Positions 17,447 to 26,488 are shown, counted from the first letter of the stretch. The stretch is DNA of 64,000 bases from Dysgonomonas sp. UBA7710 (GCF_002482385.1 NZ_DLFW01000045.1:112411-176410), one strand, 5' to 3'. Notes: generated by a model not told the origin, from the sequence alone. Program-made: numbers and translations.

Positions 17447-17516
17447 AAATTTGAAGTGAAAAGTAAAAAACTACTGATACATATTTTTAGTTTTTCACTT
17501 TTCACTTTTAATTCAT
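17447..17516. repeat. GTGAAAA heptamer tract, right flank of the four-helix-bundle gene
   Basis: AAGTGAAAAGTAAAAAACT on the left and AGTTTTTCACTTTTCACTTTT on the right are complementary, giving an inverted repeat of the same word found at 17006-17050. Confidence 0.65.
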
Positions 17517-18311
17517 TTACGGTTGCTTACCAATATAAGCCAATATACCTCCGTCCACATACAATACATGTCCGTTTACGAAATCCGAAGCATGTGATGC
17601 AAGGAATACGGCCGGACCTTCCAGATCTTCCGGTGTTCCCCAGCGTGCAGCCGGAGTTTTAGCGATGATAAATGAATCGAACGGATGGCGTGAACCGTCA
17701 GCCTGTTTCTCACGTAGAGGAGCAGTCTGAGGTGTTGCGATATAACCCGGTCCGATTCCATTACATTGAATGTTGTATTCTCCATATTCGGATGCAATGT
17801 TGCGGGTAAGCATCTTCAGACCACCTTTGGCAGCAGCATATGCCGATACAGTTTCGCGACCGAGTTCGCTCATCATAGAACATATATTGATAATCTTACC
17901 ATGACCTTTTTTGATCATGCCCGGTATAACAGTTTTTGCAACGATAAACGGAGCATTCAAATCCACATCTATTACCTGACGGAATTCGGCAGCACTCATT
18001 TCTATCATTGGGATGCGTTTGATGATACCTGCATTATTTACGAGGATATCGATAACGCCCACTTCTTTTTCTATCTGTGCAACCATTGCATTTACCTGTT
18101 CTTCGCTGGTTACATCACATACATAACCTTTGGCTGCGATTCCTGCTTCTTTGTATGCGGCCAGGCCCTTATCAACGAACTCTTGTTTCAGGTCATTGAA
18201 AACGATTGTTGCGCCTGCTTTTGCCAGTGCGGAAGCAATAGCAAAGCCGATACCGTAAGAAGCTCCGGTAACTAAAGCTATTTTTCCGTTTAATGAGAAT
18301 TGATTTTGCAT
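17517..18311 (-). CDS. kduD: 2-dehydro-3-deoxy-D-gluconate 5-dehydrogenase (KduD-type SDR)
   Basis: A 264-residue short-chain dehydrogenase acting on the 4-deoxy-5-keto-uronate branch (from unsaturated uronic acids) to give 2-keto-3-deoxygluconate. The nucleotide motif is TGASYGIGFA, NNAG follows, and the catalytic triad is Ser in NICSMMS with Tyr and Lys in SAYAAAKGG. Neighbouring kduI supports this rather than gluconate 5-dehydrogenase activity. Together kduI and kduD would process the products of GH105 or of lyases. Confidence 0.87.
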   Translation of the reverse strand: MQNQFSLNGKIALVTGASYGIGFAIASALAKAGATIVFNDLKQEFVDKGLAAYKEAGIAAKGYVCDVTSEEQVNAMVAQIEKEVGVIDILVNNAGIIKRIPMIEMSAAEFRQVIDVDLNAPFIVAKTVIPGMIKKGHGKIINICSMMSELGRETVSAYAAAKGGLKMLTRNIASEYGEYNIQCNGIGPGYIATPQTAPLREKQADGSRHPFDSFIIAKTPAARWGTPEDLEGPAVFLASHASDFVNGHVLYVDGGILAYIGKQP

Positions 18312-18317
18312 ATTTTT

Positions 18318-18408
18318 ATTTTATTAGTTGACAAGTTGACAAGTTGACAAGATACGAGATACGAGTTCAACCCGTTTACTTGCATCTTGTCTACTCGTAT
18401 TTGTTTAT
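18318..18408. repeat. Degenerate repeat tract between kdgK and kduD
   Basis: GACAAGTT repeated three times, then GACAAGATACGAGATACGAGTT, and complementary TTGTCTACTCGTATTTG further on. It uses the same word set as 21541-21635 and 26872-26950 and can form a hairpin. Confidence 0.7.
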
Positions 18409-19446
18409 TTATCTCGATACACGGCCCGAACCATCACCTTTCATCAGGTTTTCCACTTCCGGAACAGTAACAAGGTTGAAATCTCCATATACAGTATGTT
18501 TCAGACAAGAAGCAGCTACTGCAAATTCCAGAGCTTTCTGATCGTCATTAGGATAAGAGATAAGCCCGTAGATAAGCCCGCCCATAAAAGAATCACCTCC
18601 ACCTACACGGTCTACGATATGCGTGATGTCGTAACGTTTCGATTGATACAACTTATCCGAATATAAGCATCCTCCCCATGTGTTATGGTTGGCATTGATA
18701 GAACCACGAAGCGTAATGATTACTTTTTTGGCGCGTGGGAAGCGTTTCATCATTTGCGTACATACCGATTCAAACTCGTCGGCATTCACTTCTCCGCCTG
18801 TATGAGCTACATCGAAGCCTTCCGGTTTGATGCCGAACACTTTCTCTGCGTCCTCTTCATTACCCAAAATTATATCGCAACCTTCTACAAGGGCAGGCAT
18901 AACTTCCGATACATTTTTGCCGTATTTCCATAAATTTTTGCGATAGTTGAGGTCTGTGGAAACAGTTACTCCCATTTCGTTCGCTACTCTGATCGCTTCC
19001 AGACATGCGTCTGCCGCGCCTTGGGATATAGCCGGAGTAATACCTGTCCAGTGAAACCATTGCGCGTCTTTGAATACTTCTTTCCAGTCTACCATCCCCG
19101 GCCTGATGTCGGCAATAGCTGAGTTGGCCCTGTCGTATACTACTTTCGATGCACGTGCAACAGCTCCCGTTTCGAGGAAATAGATACCGACGCGGTCACC
19201 GCCACGGATGATATTGTTTACACCTACATTATATTTACGGAGGTCCGAAATACACCATTCCGCGATATCATTTTTAGGCAGGCGGGTTACAAAATCGGTA
19301 GGAATCCCGTAATTAGATAATGATACGGCAACATTAGCCTCACCTCCGCCGAATGTGGCGTTCAAGTTATTAGATTGTATAAATCTCTGGTATCCGGGAG
19401 TTGCAAGGCGCAACATGATTTCCCCGAATGTTACTACTTTCTTCAT
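18409..19446 (-). CDS. kdgK: 2-keto-3-deoxygluconate kinase (PfkB family)
   Basis: A 345-residue ribokinase-like sugar kinase that makes KDPG for the aldolase KdgA. The N-terminal GGGEANVAVSLSNYG region binds substrate, and the C-terminal anion-hole motif RVGGGDSFMGGLIYGL carries the catalytic Asp. Length is a little above the usual 310-340. It lies directly before kduD and after the DUF4861 gene in transcription order. Confidence 0.9.
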   Translation of the reverse strand: MKKVVTFGEIMLRLATPGYQRFIQSNNLNATFGGGEANVAVSLSNYGIPTDFVTRLPKNDIAEWCISDLRKYNVGVNNIIRGGDRVGIYFLETGAVARASKVVYDRANSAIADIRPGMVDWKEVFKDAQWFHWTGITPAISQGAADACLEAIRVANEMGVTVSTDLNYRKNLWKYGKNVSEVMPALVEGCDIILGNEEDAEKVFGIKPEGFDVAHTGGEVNADEFESVCTQMMKRFPRAKKVIITLRGSINANHNTWGGCLYSDKLYQSKRYDITHIVDRVGGGDSFMGGLIYGLISYPNDDQKALEFAVAASCLKHTVYGDFNLVTVPEVENLMKGDGSGRVSR

Positions 19447-19464
19447 AGTGTGCTTAAGTCTGAA

Positions 19465-20619
19465 TTATTTATTATATGTTACAACCAGAGGATTGTCCAA
19501 CCCTTCTGAAAATTCTTTTACATAGTTTTCGAAATCGGCAACTGTCGCAAACCCGAACTTAGACCATCCGTAACCACTGTAATAAGTTACAGGAATATTC
19601 GGTTGCTGGGTAGTTATCGCCAATACATGCGAATATGTGTCTTTCTTCTTTGTCTTAGGATTGTCGATAGTGTATGTGTCTACAATTGATTTATCTATAC
19701 CCTGAGGAAAAACCAGAGCCAGATATACATTGTCTACCATATCGCTCTTCGGTTCGGCATACACTACGTATTTATCCGAAGAGATAATAGAGTCGTTTTT
19801 CTCTCTCTTTACGATTCCTGCTGCTACCGGCATAGGTTCTTTTATGGTATAAGCCTGTACGATCTTAGACAATTGGGAACCTGCATCGATTGATATAGTA
19901 CGGTTTTCTGCGACAGACTTTCCATCTACATCCAGATTTTTATAAGTCAGCTTGAAAGTGGTGCGGAGAGGACCATTATCTAACAACTCTTCCGAAGCAA
20001 AATTTTCATTCAGCCACAACTTGTTATTTAAATACGGAGCCATTGCCCCGGCACCCAGCGAGCGTCCTACTTTATAATCATCCTGCCCTTCACCATGGTC
20101 TTCGTGGTATGATGCTTCCCCGGCAAGGTCGGCTTTGTACCATTTATCGATAATCAGGTTGTTTGTACGCTTGTACCATGCGTCGATACCGTTGCTCGGA
20201 CCGTCTGTTTCTATCAGCGCAGGGCCGTAGATACGGAACGCCACACGGTCGTTTTCCCATGCAAAGTCATCTTTGCGTTCGGTGATAAAGCGTCCGTATG
20301 TTTTTGCAGCATATGTTTGCGCAGTATCGGTGGTGATGATAAAGCTTTTCGATTCTTTGGCTTTCAGTTCCGGCTGAAAAATAAGCTTTCTGTCGTATGT
20401 TACCTGAGACGGGATGATTTCACCGGCGCTGTTTTTTACTACATAAACAGCACTATCGGTCAATTTTACTTTCGCTTTGATGCTGTCTAACGGGATTTCG
20501 ACCATATCGGCTACACGGTCAAAGTCGCTTGTATTTTCTACTGTTATATTCATTTCCTTGTTTGAAGAACAAGAGAGCAGAAATATAACGGAAAGAAAGA
20601 AACTTAATATTTTCTTCAT
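19465..20619 (-). CDS. DUF4861-like lipoprotein
   Basis: A 384-residue protein with a lipoprotein signal (LLSCSS, Cys near residue 17), so exported and lipid anchored. The body is beta-rich, with FRIYGPALIETDGPSNGIDAWYKR, YHEDHGEGQDDYKVGRSLGAG and YYSGYGWSKFGF, which agree with the DUF4861 family as I recall it from uronic-acid-related loci. It is the only exported protein among the cytoplasmic enzymes of the hexuronate operon, so it may act on an oligouronide or bind it. Its activity is unknown. Confidence 0.75.
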   Translation of the reverse strand: MKKILSFFLSVIFLLSCSSNKEMNITVENTSDFDRVADMVEIPLDSIKAKVKLTDSAVYVVKNSAGEIIPSQVTYDRKLIFQPELKAKESKSFIITTDTAQTYAAKTYGRFITERKDDFAWENDRVAFRIYGPALIETDGPSNGIDAWYKRTNNLIIDKWYKADLAGEASYHEDHGEGQDDYKVGRSLGAGAMAPYLNNKLWLNENFASEELLDNGPLRTTFKLTYKNLDVDGKSVAENRTISIDAGSQLSKIVQAYTIKEPMPVAAGIVKREKNDSIISSDKYVVYAEPKSDMVDNVYLALVFPQGIDKSIVDTYTIDNPKTKKKDTYSHVLAITTQQPNIPVTYYSGYGWSKFGFATVADFENYVKEFSEGLDNPLVVTYNK

Positions 20620-20681
20620 ATTTTCGTTTGTTTAATTATTTAAGGTTTAATTTTTTAAACTATTAAATCTTTAAATTTTAC

Positions 20682-21524
20682 TTAACGCAGTTTATCAGCA
20701 GTGAAGGTGTCCATATCGTCATAATCGAGATTTTCGCCGCACATAGCCCAGATAAATGTATAGTTGCTTGTTCCCGCGGCCGAGTGGATAGACCATGACA
20801 GGGAAATAACAGCCTGTTCGTTACCCATAAAGATATGGCGCGTTTCCTGGGGTTGTCCCATAAAATGGCATACAGCCTGCTGTGCAGGAACTTTGAAATA
20901 GAAATATGCTTCCATACGGCGCGAGTGTGTATGAGGAGGCATTGTGTTCCATACGCTTCCTTCCTTGATTTCTGTCATACCCATCTGTAACTGGCAGCAG
21001 GGTACGATTTCGCTTAATATGATCTGATTCAATAAGCGCTCGTTAGATGTGGCAGGCACACCGAGGTCCCTTGTACGGCGCATAGCAGATGTGATCTGAG
21101 CCGTGGGATATTCTTTATGTGCCGGAGAAGAAGCAAAGTAATATTTTGCAGGTTTTGCAGCATCGTTGCTTTTGAAGGTAACTTCTTTAGAGCCACGGCC
21201 TACATATACAGCATCCTTGAATGCCATGCTGTAATCTTTTCCGTCTACTGTAACTACTCCTTCGCCTTCGATACAGATGATACCCAGTTCGCGGCGTTCA
21301 CAGAAATATTCCGAACGGATAAGGTCTACCGTTTCCAGTTTCAGAGCCTCTTTTACAGGAAGCGCACCGCCGATAATCAGGCGGTCGTTGTGTGTATAAG
21401 TCATTAACACACTGTCGGCTTCAAATAATTTTTCTACTAAAAACTCTTTACGCAATTGTGTGGTGTCGTAATTTTTCACATCGTTGGGGTGCGTGCCCCA
21501 GCGTTCTTCAATTACTGTTTTCAT
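20682..21524 (-). CDS. kduI: 5-dehydro-4-deoxy-D-glucuronate isomerase
   Basis: A 280-residue cupin-type isomerase that acts on unsaturated uronates before KduD. The metal-binding cluster is PPHTHSRRMEAYFYF, with a later Glu/His in QETRHIFMGNEQAV. The start is placed at MKTVIEERWGTHPNDV: it gives the family length of about 280, whereas the upstream in-frame ATG (21575) reads into the repeat tract. It indicates that unsaturated uronates, as released by GH105 or lyases, are a substrate of this operon. Confidence 0.93.
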   Translation of the reverse strand: MKTVIEERWGTHPNDVKNYDTTQLRKEFLVEKLFEADSVLMTYTHNDRLIIGGALPVKEALKLETVDLIRSEYFCERRELGIICIEGEGVVTVDGKDYSMAFKDAVYVGRGSKEVTFKSNDAAKPAKYYFASSPAHKEYPTAQITSAMRRTRDLGVPATSNERLLNQIILSEIVPCCQLQMGMTEIKEGSVWNTMPPHTHSRRMEAYFYFKVPAQQAVCHFMGQPQETRHIFMGNEQAVISLSWSIHSAAGTSNYTFIWAMCGENLDYDDMDTFTADKLR

Positions 21525-21540
21525 ATTGTTTTGATATTTT

Positions 21541-21635
21541 TTTAGTTGACAAGTTAACGAGTAGACAAGATACAAGTTATGGATTTCTTGAAAACAAGAC
21601 TTGTTTACTCGTATCTCGTTAACTTGTCAACTGGT
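21541..21635. repeat. Repeat tract forming a perfect 18-bp hairpin between uxaC and kduI
   Basis: AGTTGACAAGTTAACGAG (21544-21561) is exactly complementary to 21615-21632. The interior carries GTAGACAAGATACAAG and ACTTGTTTACTCGTATC, also largely complementary. The tract belongs to the ACAAGATACGAG word family and would fold into one long imperfect hairpin in the operon mRNA. Confidence 0.75.
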
Positions 21636-23042
21636 TTAAAACTTAAAAAATTCCTTAGCGTTGTAATATGATACGTTTTCGACCAGTTTACCCAGAAAAT
21701 CCAGTTCGGATGAAGGGAGCAGACCTTGTTCCACATCCGTTCCTATCAGATTACACAGTATGCGGCGGAAATATTCGTGACGAGGATATGACAGGAAGCT
21801 GCGCGAATCTGTCAGCATACCAACAAAGCGGCTTAATAAGCCGAGATTAGACAATGAGTTCATCTGCGCTTCCATTCCCGTTTTCTGATCGAGGAACCAC
21901 CATCCCGAACCGAATTGTATCTTTCCGGCAACCGAACCATCCTGGAAGTTTCCTATCATGGTAGCGATCAGGTCATTATCGCGCGGGTTCAGGTTGTAAA
22001 TGATTGTTTTCGCCAACTTATTGTCTGTATCCAGCCTGTTGAGGAATTTCGACATAGCTTTTGCTATTGTGAAGTCTCCGATAGAATCAAAACCTGTATC
22101 CGGCCCTAATTTTTTAAACAGGCGTGTATTATTGTTGCGGATAGCGCCATAGTGGAACTGCTGTGTCCAGCCTTTTTCCCAGTCCATAATTGCGCCTTCG
22201 ACAAGTATAGCCGACTTGAATTTGATGATTTCTTCGTGTGTAAGTTCTTTACCACCATATACTTTGTTGAAGATGGCGTCGATTTCACTTTGTGTATAAT
22301 CTTCGGCATAGAATTCTTCGATACCGTGGTCGGATAGTTTACAGCCGGCACCGGCAAAGAAATCGTGACGTTTACGCAGGGCGGTGATAAGATCGCTGAA
22401 ATTGCTGATAGCCACACCCGACACTTCCGATAATTTTTCCACATATCCCCTGAACGCGTCCGGAATCTCAACGGCCATAGCCTTGTCGGGACGCCATGTA
22501 GGGAGCACCTTGACAGAGAATCCTTCATTTTTTAAAGCCAGATGATATTGAAGCGAATCGATAGGGTCGTCTGTCGTACAAACAGCCTCCACGTTGTAAT
22601 GCTTCATCAGCCCGCGAGCCGAGAATTGCGGAGTGCGCAGTTTTGCAGTACATTCGTCAAAAATCTCTTTAGCTGTTTCGGGTTTTAATATTTTTGTTAC
22701 TCCGAATGCTGTTTTCAGCTCCAGATGTGTCCAGTGATAGAGCGGGTTACGCATCGTATAAGGGACTGTTTCTGCCCATTTCTCAAACTTTTCCCAATCG
22801 GTAGTATCTTTTCCTGTGCAGTAGCGTTCATCCACACCATTGGTGCGCATTGCACGCCATTTGTAGTGGTCTCCGCCCAGCCATATTTCACCCAGATTGT
22901 CGAACTGATAATCTTCCGCAATCAGTTTCGGGTCCAGATGGCAATGATAGTCTATAATAGGCAGATGTTTTGCATGCTGATGATACAGGTATTCTGCCGT
23001 TTCGTTTTGCAATACGAAGTTATCGTCTAAAAACTGTTTCAT
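21636..23042 (-). CDS. uxaC: Glucuronate/galacturonate isomerase
   Basis: A 468-residue cytoplasmic amidohydrolase-fold isomerase converting glucuronate to fructuronate and galacturonate to tagaturonate. IIDYHCHLDPKLIAED near residue 30 is the N-terminal metal motif. KHYNVEAVCTTDDPIDSL, FQDGSVAGKIQFGSGWWFLDQKTGMEAQ and the SRSFLSYPRHEYFRR segment are characteristic. Length is standard. The downstream uxuA points to the glucuronate branch being the main one. Confidence 0.96.
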   Translation of the reverse strand: MKQFLDDNFVLQNETAEYLYHQHAKHLPIIDYHCHLDPKLIAEDYQFDNLGEIWLGGDHYKWRAMRTNGVDERYCTGKDTTDWEKFEKWAETVPYTMRNPLYHWTHLELKTAFGVTKILKPETAKEIFDECTAKLRTPQFSARGLMKHYNVEAVCTTDDPIDSLQYHLALKNEGFSVKVLPTWRPDKAMAVEIPDAFRGYVEKLSEVSGVAISNFSDLITALRKRHDFFAGAGCKLSDHGIEEFYAEDYTQSEIDAIFNKVYGGKELTHEEIIKFKSAILVEGAIMDWEKGWTQQFHYGAIRNNNTRLFKKLGPDTGFDSIGDFTIAKAMSKFLNRLDTDNKLAKTIIYNLNPRDNDLIATMIGNFQDGSVAGKIQFGSGWWFLDQKTGMEAQMNSLSNLGLLSRFVGMLTDSRSFLSYPRHEYFRRILCNLIGTDVEQGLLPSSELDFLGKLVENVSYYNAKEFFKF

Positions 23043-23044
23043 AA

Positions 23045-23130
23045 TTTTAAGCTTTTAGCCTTTAGCTTTAAGCTTTTAGCCGTTTGTAAGAAATGTTATT
23101 TGCTAACGGTTAATAGCTGACAGCTAACAG
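23045..23130. repeat. AGCTTTTAGCC repeat tract between uxuA and uxaC
   Basis: TTTTAAGC, TTTTAGCC, TTTAGCTTTAAGC, TTTTAGCC units followed by TAATAGCTGACAGCTAACAGCTT. The word is that of the right ends of the two large arrays (AGCTAACAGC/AAGGCTATCGGCT). Confidence 0.65.
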
Positions 23131-23135
23131 CTTAT

Positions 23136-24311
23136 TTATATTATATATAATGTTTTTGCTATTCCCAGTTCGAGTCCTCTGAGTTCGGCTAATCCCCTGA
23201 GGCGGCCGATGCATGAGTAACCCGGATTTGTTTTTTTGTTCAGGTCGTCGATCATCTGGTGTCCGTGGTCGGGGCGGAAAGGGATGGAAATATTGCGTTT
23301 TTGCTGTACTTCCAGAAATCCTTTCATTACGCTGTACATATCCACATCGCCTTCCAGATGGTTTGCTTCGTAGAAATTTCCTTCCCTGTCGCGTTGGGTA
23401 GAGCGCAGATGAACAAAGTTTATCCTGTCGCCAAGACGTTTTATCATGTTCGGCAGGTCATTATCCGCTCTTACTCCGAATGAGCCTGTGCAGAAGCACA
23501 GCCCGTTCGATTTGTTGGGTACGGCCTCTACCAGTTTATTGAAATCCGGTTCGGTACTCAGGATACGCGGAAGGCCGAGGATAGGGTAGGGAGGGTCGTC
23601 GGGGTGAATAGCCAGAACGGCATCCACTTCATCGGCTACAGGTGCGATTTGACTAACAAAGTATATCAGGTTTTTCCTTAATGTCTCTGCATCTATACCG
23701 TTATATCTGTCGAGTTGAGCCTGAAATTCCTGAAGTGTAAAACTCTCTTCCGCACCGGGCAGCCCGGCTATCATATTGCGTACCAAAAGGTCTTTTTCTT
23801 CCTGAGACATGCTTTCGTAGCGGGCTTTTGCTTTGGCAATATCTCCGGCTGAATATTCTTTTTCCGCACCCGGACGTTTGAGGATAAAGAGTTCGAAGGC
23901 CATAAATGCAGCACGTTCGAAACGCAGGGCCTTAGACCCGTCGGGCATGGTATAGGCCAGATCGGTACGTGTCCAGTCCAATACAGGCATAAAGTTGTAT
24001 GTGATGATCTTCACTCCGCACTTTGCCAGATTACGGATACTTTCCTTATAATTTTCAATATATTCTTTGTAATTCCCTTCCTGTGTCTTGATATGTTCGT
24101 GTACAGGGATACTTTCTACCACAGACCAGGTCAGTCCGGCCTTTTCTATAATGTCTTTGCGTTTTTGTATTTCTTCTACAGTCCACACTTCACCATTTTT
24201 GATATGGTGCAGGGCTGTGACAATTCCCGTTGCTCCGGCTTGTCTTATATCTGCTAATGATACAGGGTCGTTTGGCCCGTACCAACGCCATGTTTGTTCG
24301 CTTAATATCAT
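23136..24311 (-). CDS. uxuA: Mannonate dehydratase
   Basis: A 391-residue TIM-barrel enzyme removing water from D-mannonate to give 2-keto-3-deoxygluconate. TWRWYGPNDPVSLADIRQAGATGIVTALHH at the N-terminus, VESIPVHEHIK, LAIHPDDPP, CFCTGSFGVR and FRPDHGHQMIDD (metal ligands) are family motifs. Length is normal. It acts after the SDR oxidoreductase encoded just upstream. Confidence 0.96.
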   Translation of the reverse strand: MILSEQTWRWYGPNDPVSLADIRQAGATGIVTALHHIKNGEVWTVEEIQKRKDIIEKAGLTWSVVESIPVHEHIKTQEGNYKEYIENYKESIRNLAKCGVKIITYNFMPVLDWTRTDLAYTMPDGSKALRFERAAFMAFELFILKRPGAEKEYSAGDIAKAKARYESMSQEEKDLLVRNMIAGLPGAEESFTLQEFQAQLDRYNGIDAETLRKNLIYFVSQIAPVADEVDAVLAIHPDDPPYPILGLPRILSTEPDFNKLVEAVPNKSNGLCFCTGSFGVRADNDLPNMIKRLGDRINFVHLRSTQRDREGNFYEANHLEGDVDMYSVMKGFLEVQQKRNISIPFRPDHGHQMIDDLNKKTNPGYSCIGRLRGLAELRGLELGIAKTLYII

Positions 24312-24400
24312 ATATAAACAATTAGTAAATTAGTAAATATGCAGATTAACAAATTCTTATAGAAATAATTATCAAATTTCCGAATATGCTAATTTGCCAA
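24312..24400. repeat. Weak AT-rich tandem tract before uxuA
   Basis: ATTAGTAAATTAGTAAATATG and TAACAAATT/AATTATCAAATTTCC/GCTAATTTGCCAATTA-like units. It resembles the other short tracts of this operon but is more diverged. Confidence 0.4.
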
Positions 24401-25216
24401 TTAAATGGAGAATGTATTGAAACCTCCGTCTACTACAAGTATAGAGCCGTTTACAAAACTGGAAGCATCGCTTACCAGATAATGGATAGCCCCCAGAAGT
24501 TCTTCCGATTCTCCAAAACGGCGGAACGGCGTGTGTGCGATAACCGATTTTGCACGCTCGGTATACGAACCGTCCGGATTAAGCATCAGGTTCCTGTTTT
24601 GTTCTGTGATAAAGAAACCGGGCGCCAAAGCATTTACACGGAAACCTTCACCGAATTTTGCAGACAATTCCCCTGCCATATATTCGGTGAAATTGGCCAC
24701 GGCTGCTTTTGCCACACCATAACCCATAACACGGGTCAACGGGCGGAAAGAGGACATGGATGCTATATTTATTATATTTCCTTTGCCATTGTCTACCATT
24801 GCTTTTGCAAATACGAGGGTAGGTATGACCGTCCCGAACAGGTTGAGGTCGATCACATCTTTGAATGCATCTACCTTGACATCGAATATCGTTTTATTCG
24901 GTGGAATGGTTGCTCCCGGCATGTTTCCTCCGGCAGCATTTATAAGTACATCGATTTTGCCGTATGCTTTAAGTATCTCCTCTCTGTTTTGTGTCAGATT
25001 TTCTTCATTCATGGCATCTGATACGAGAAACATCGCTTCGTCACCTTTGGCTTTAATCTTAGTCGCCAAGGCCTCGCCTTTTTCTTCCGAACGTCCGAGT
25101 ATAACTACTTTAGCCCCTTCCGATGCCAGATACTCTGCCATCTGCGAACCTAAAATACCATATCCTCCTGTGATGAGGACTACTTTTCCGTCGATATTGA
25201 ACAAGCTGTTTTTCAT
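24401..25216 (-). CDS. SDR-family D-mannonate oxidoreductase (fructuronate reductase)
   Basis: A 271-residue short-chain dehydrogenase. The NAD(P) motif is TGGYGILGSQ, INAAGGN follows, and the catalytic Ser is in NIASMSS with Tyr/Lys in MGYGVAKAAV. In Bacteroidetes an SDR replaces the classical long-chain UxuB, reducing fructuronate to mannonate. Position between the LacI gene and uxuA and the absence of another UxuB candidate support this. The exact substrate cannot be read from sequence, so the gene symbol is left open. Confidence 0.82.
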   Translation of the reverse strand: MKNSLFNIDGKVVLITGGYGILGSQMAEYLASEGAKVVILGRSEEKGEALATKIKAKGDEAMFLVSDAMNEENLTQNREEILKAYGKIDVLINAAGGNMPGATIPPNKTIFDVKVDAFKDVIDLNLFGTVIPTLVFAKAMVDNGKGNIINIASMSSFRPLTRVMGYGVAKAAVANFTEYMAGELSAKFGEGFRVNALAPGFFITEQNRNLMLNPDGSYTERAKSVIAHTPFRRFGESEELLGAIHYLVSDASSFVNGSILVVDGGFNTFSI

Positions 25217-25323
25217 TTTTAGTTACGAGTTACAAATTATGGGTTACAAGTTTTCAGAGTTCAAGTTTACCCGTTACTTATTGTTATTTTTAGTTTTTAG
25301 TTTTTCACTTTACACTTAGATTC
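25217..25323. repeat. Degenerate repeat tract between lacI-type gene and the SDR gene
   Basis: TAGTTACGAGTTACAAATTATGGGTTACAAG units, then TTTTTAGTTTTTAGTTTTTCACTTTACACTT, i.e. the GTTACAAGTTACGAG word followed by the GTGAAAA word on the other strand. Confidence 0.65.
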
Positions 25324-26403
25324 CTATAATTTATAGTTGTTATAATAATCTACGTTTTCTTTTATCAGGATATCTATAGGCATAAAGTTGGTTTTTTCCG
25401 GTTCTTGTTTAAACAGGAAATAATTTGCCAATGCCTTGATAGCATCATATCCCTGCAATTCGGGGCGTTGGGAAAGGATAAATGAAATCCGGCCGCTTTT
25501 GAGCGCCCTTATGTTACGCTCTATAGCATCATGTCCTACCAACCGGACTCTTTCGCGTAAAGCAGGTTTCGCTTTTTCCAGAAGGGCGATCAGTTCATAT
25601 ATCCGGGAATTTAACACTATGCCGCCTACCAGGGTATTGCTTTGCGAGAGGATATTTTCGAGTTTTTCCAGTCCGGCGGGATGGTTGTCCGGGTCTATTT
25701 CCACATGATGTATCTTACCTTTATAATCAGACTGGGAAAGGCATTTCATAAAACCCTGTTCGCGGGTCTTCATCTGTACCGATATCTCTTTATACTTGAA
25801 CCGTATATGCGCGATGAAAATATCGGCGTTGAGACCGATCTCCTTCAGGAGTAGTTTTGCGGCTATATTTCCGCTGCCTAAGGAATCGCCGCCAAAATAC
25901 GCCAGGTCTTTTTGTTTCTGAATGTCCGAATCGATATATATATATGGTATGCCTTTTTCATCCAGTTCTTTGGACAGGTTTATAACCAGTTCACCGAAAA
26001 GAGTGGCCAGCAGCACACCATCAAAATCTTTTTCTTTAAACTGACCGGCAGCTTTCAGGAAAGAAAAACGGTCGTACTGGTTGAAATGGAAATATTCGAC
26101 ACTTATATTGAATTTCCTCATTTCGTCTCCGGCACGATTTATCCCGTCGCAAACAAGCTCCCAATAATCGCCTTCCGAATAGGTGGGCGCGATAACGGCG
26201 AACTTATAACTGCGTTTCGATGCAAGGAAACGTGCTACGAGGTTAGGCTCGTAATTAATTTCTTTCAGAATAGCTTCTACTTTGACGCGCTTTTCTTCCG
26301 ATACCCGTCCACGGTTGTGGAGTACCCTGTCTACTGTGCCCGTAGAAACACCCGCCAGTTTGGCAATATCTACAATCCGTATATTACTGTTATCTTTTTT
26401 CAT
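25324..26403 (-). CDS. LacI-family repressor of the hexuronate operon
   Basis: A 359-residue regulator. The N-terminal HTH is IVDIAKLAGVSTGTVDRVLHNRGRVSEEKR, followed by a periplasmic-binding-protein-like sensor domain (VIAPTYSEGDYWE, GGDSLGSGNIAAKLL, LVGHDAIERN). It is the first gene of an eleven-gene same-strand cluster running to exuT. Two copies of a GTGTGCGCACAC palindrome bracket its own promoter, so autoregulation of the whole operon is likely. The inducer is probably a uronate or an intermediate such as KDG, by analogy. Confidence 0.88.
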   Translation of the reverse strand: MKKDNSNIRIVDIAKLAGVSTGTVDRVLHNRGRVSEEKRVKVEAILKEINYEPNLVARFLASKRSYKFAVIAPTYSEGDYWELVCDGINRAGDEMRKFNISVEYFHFNQYDRFSFLKAAGQFKEKDFDGVLLATLFGELVINLSKELDEKGIPYIYIDSDIQKQKDLAYFGGDSLGSGNIAAKLLLKEIGLNADIFIAHIRFKYKEISVQMKTREQGFMKCLSQSDYKGKIHHVEIDPDNHPAGLEKLENILSQSNTLVGGIVLNSRIYELIALLEKAKPALRERVRLVGHDAIERNIRALKSGRISFILSQRPELQGYDAIKALANYFLFKQEPEKTNFMPIDILIKENVDYYNNYKL

Positions 26404-26421
26404 ATTTCAGAGTAAACTGTT

Positions 26422-26435
26422 TGTGTGCGCACACA
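26422..26435. promoter_or_regulatory. Operator O1 of the hexuronate operon
   Basis: TGTGTGCGCACACA, a perfect 14-bp palindrome with a central CG as usual for LacI-family sites. It covers the region just downstream of the predicted transcription start. Confidence 0.8.
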
Positions 26436-26443
26436 CCTTTCTG

Positions 26444-26473
26444 CAAAAGTAACTATTTTTATTAATTATACAA
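26444..26473 (-). promoter_or_regulatory. Promoter of the hexuronate operon
   Basis: On the minus strand TTG (26473-26471), 19-bp spacer, TACTTTTG (26451-26444). This is an ideal Bacteroidetes -33/-7 pair placed exactly between the two operator copies. Confidence 0.8.
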
Positions 26474-26476
26474 TGC

Positions 26477-26488
26477 GTGTGCGCACAC
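26477..26488. promoter_or_regulatory. Operator O2 of the hexuronate operon
   Basis: GTGTGCGCACAC, a second perfect copy of the operator core, 3 bp upstream of the -33 element. Centre-to-centre distance to O1 is 54 bp. Confidence 0.8.

Noticed and set aside
21525..21575. Longer kduI start
   Set aside because: The extra 17 codons are repeat-tract sequence and make the protein longer than the family's usual 280 residues.
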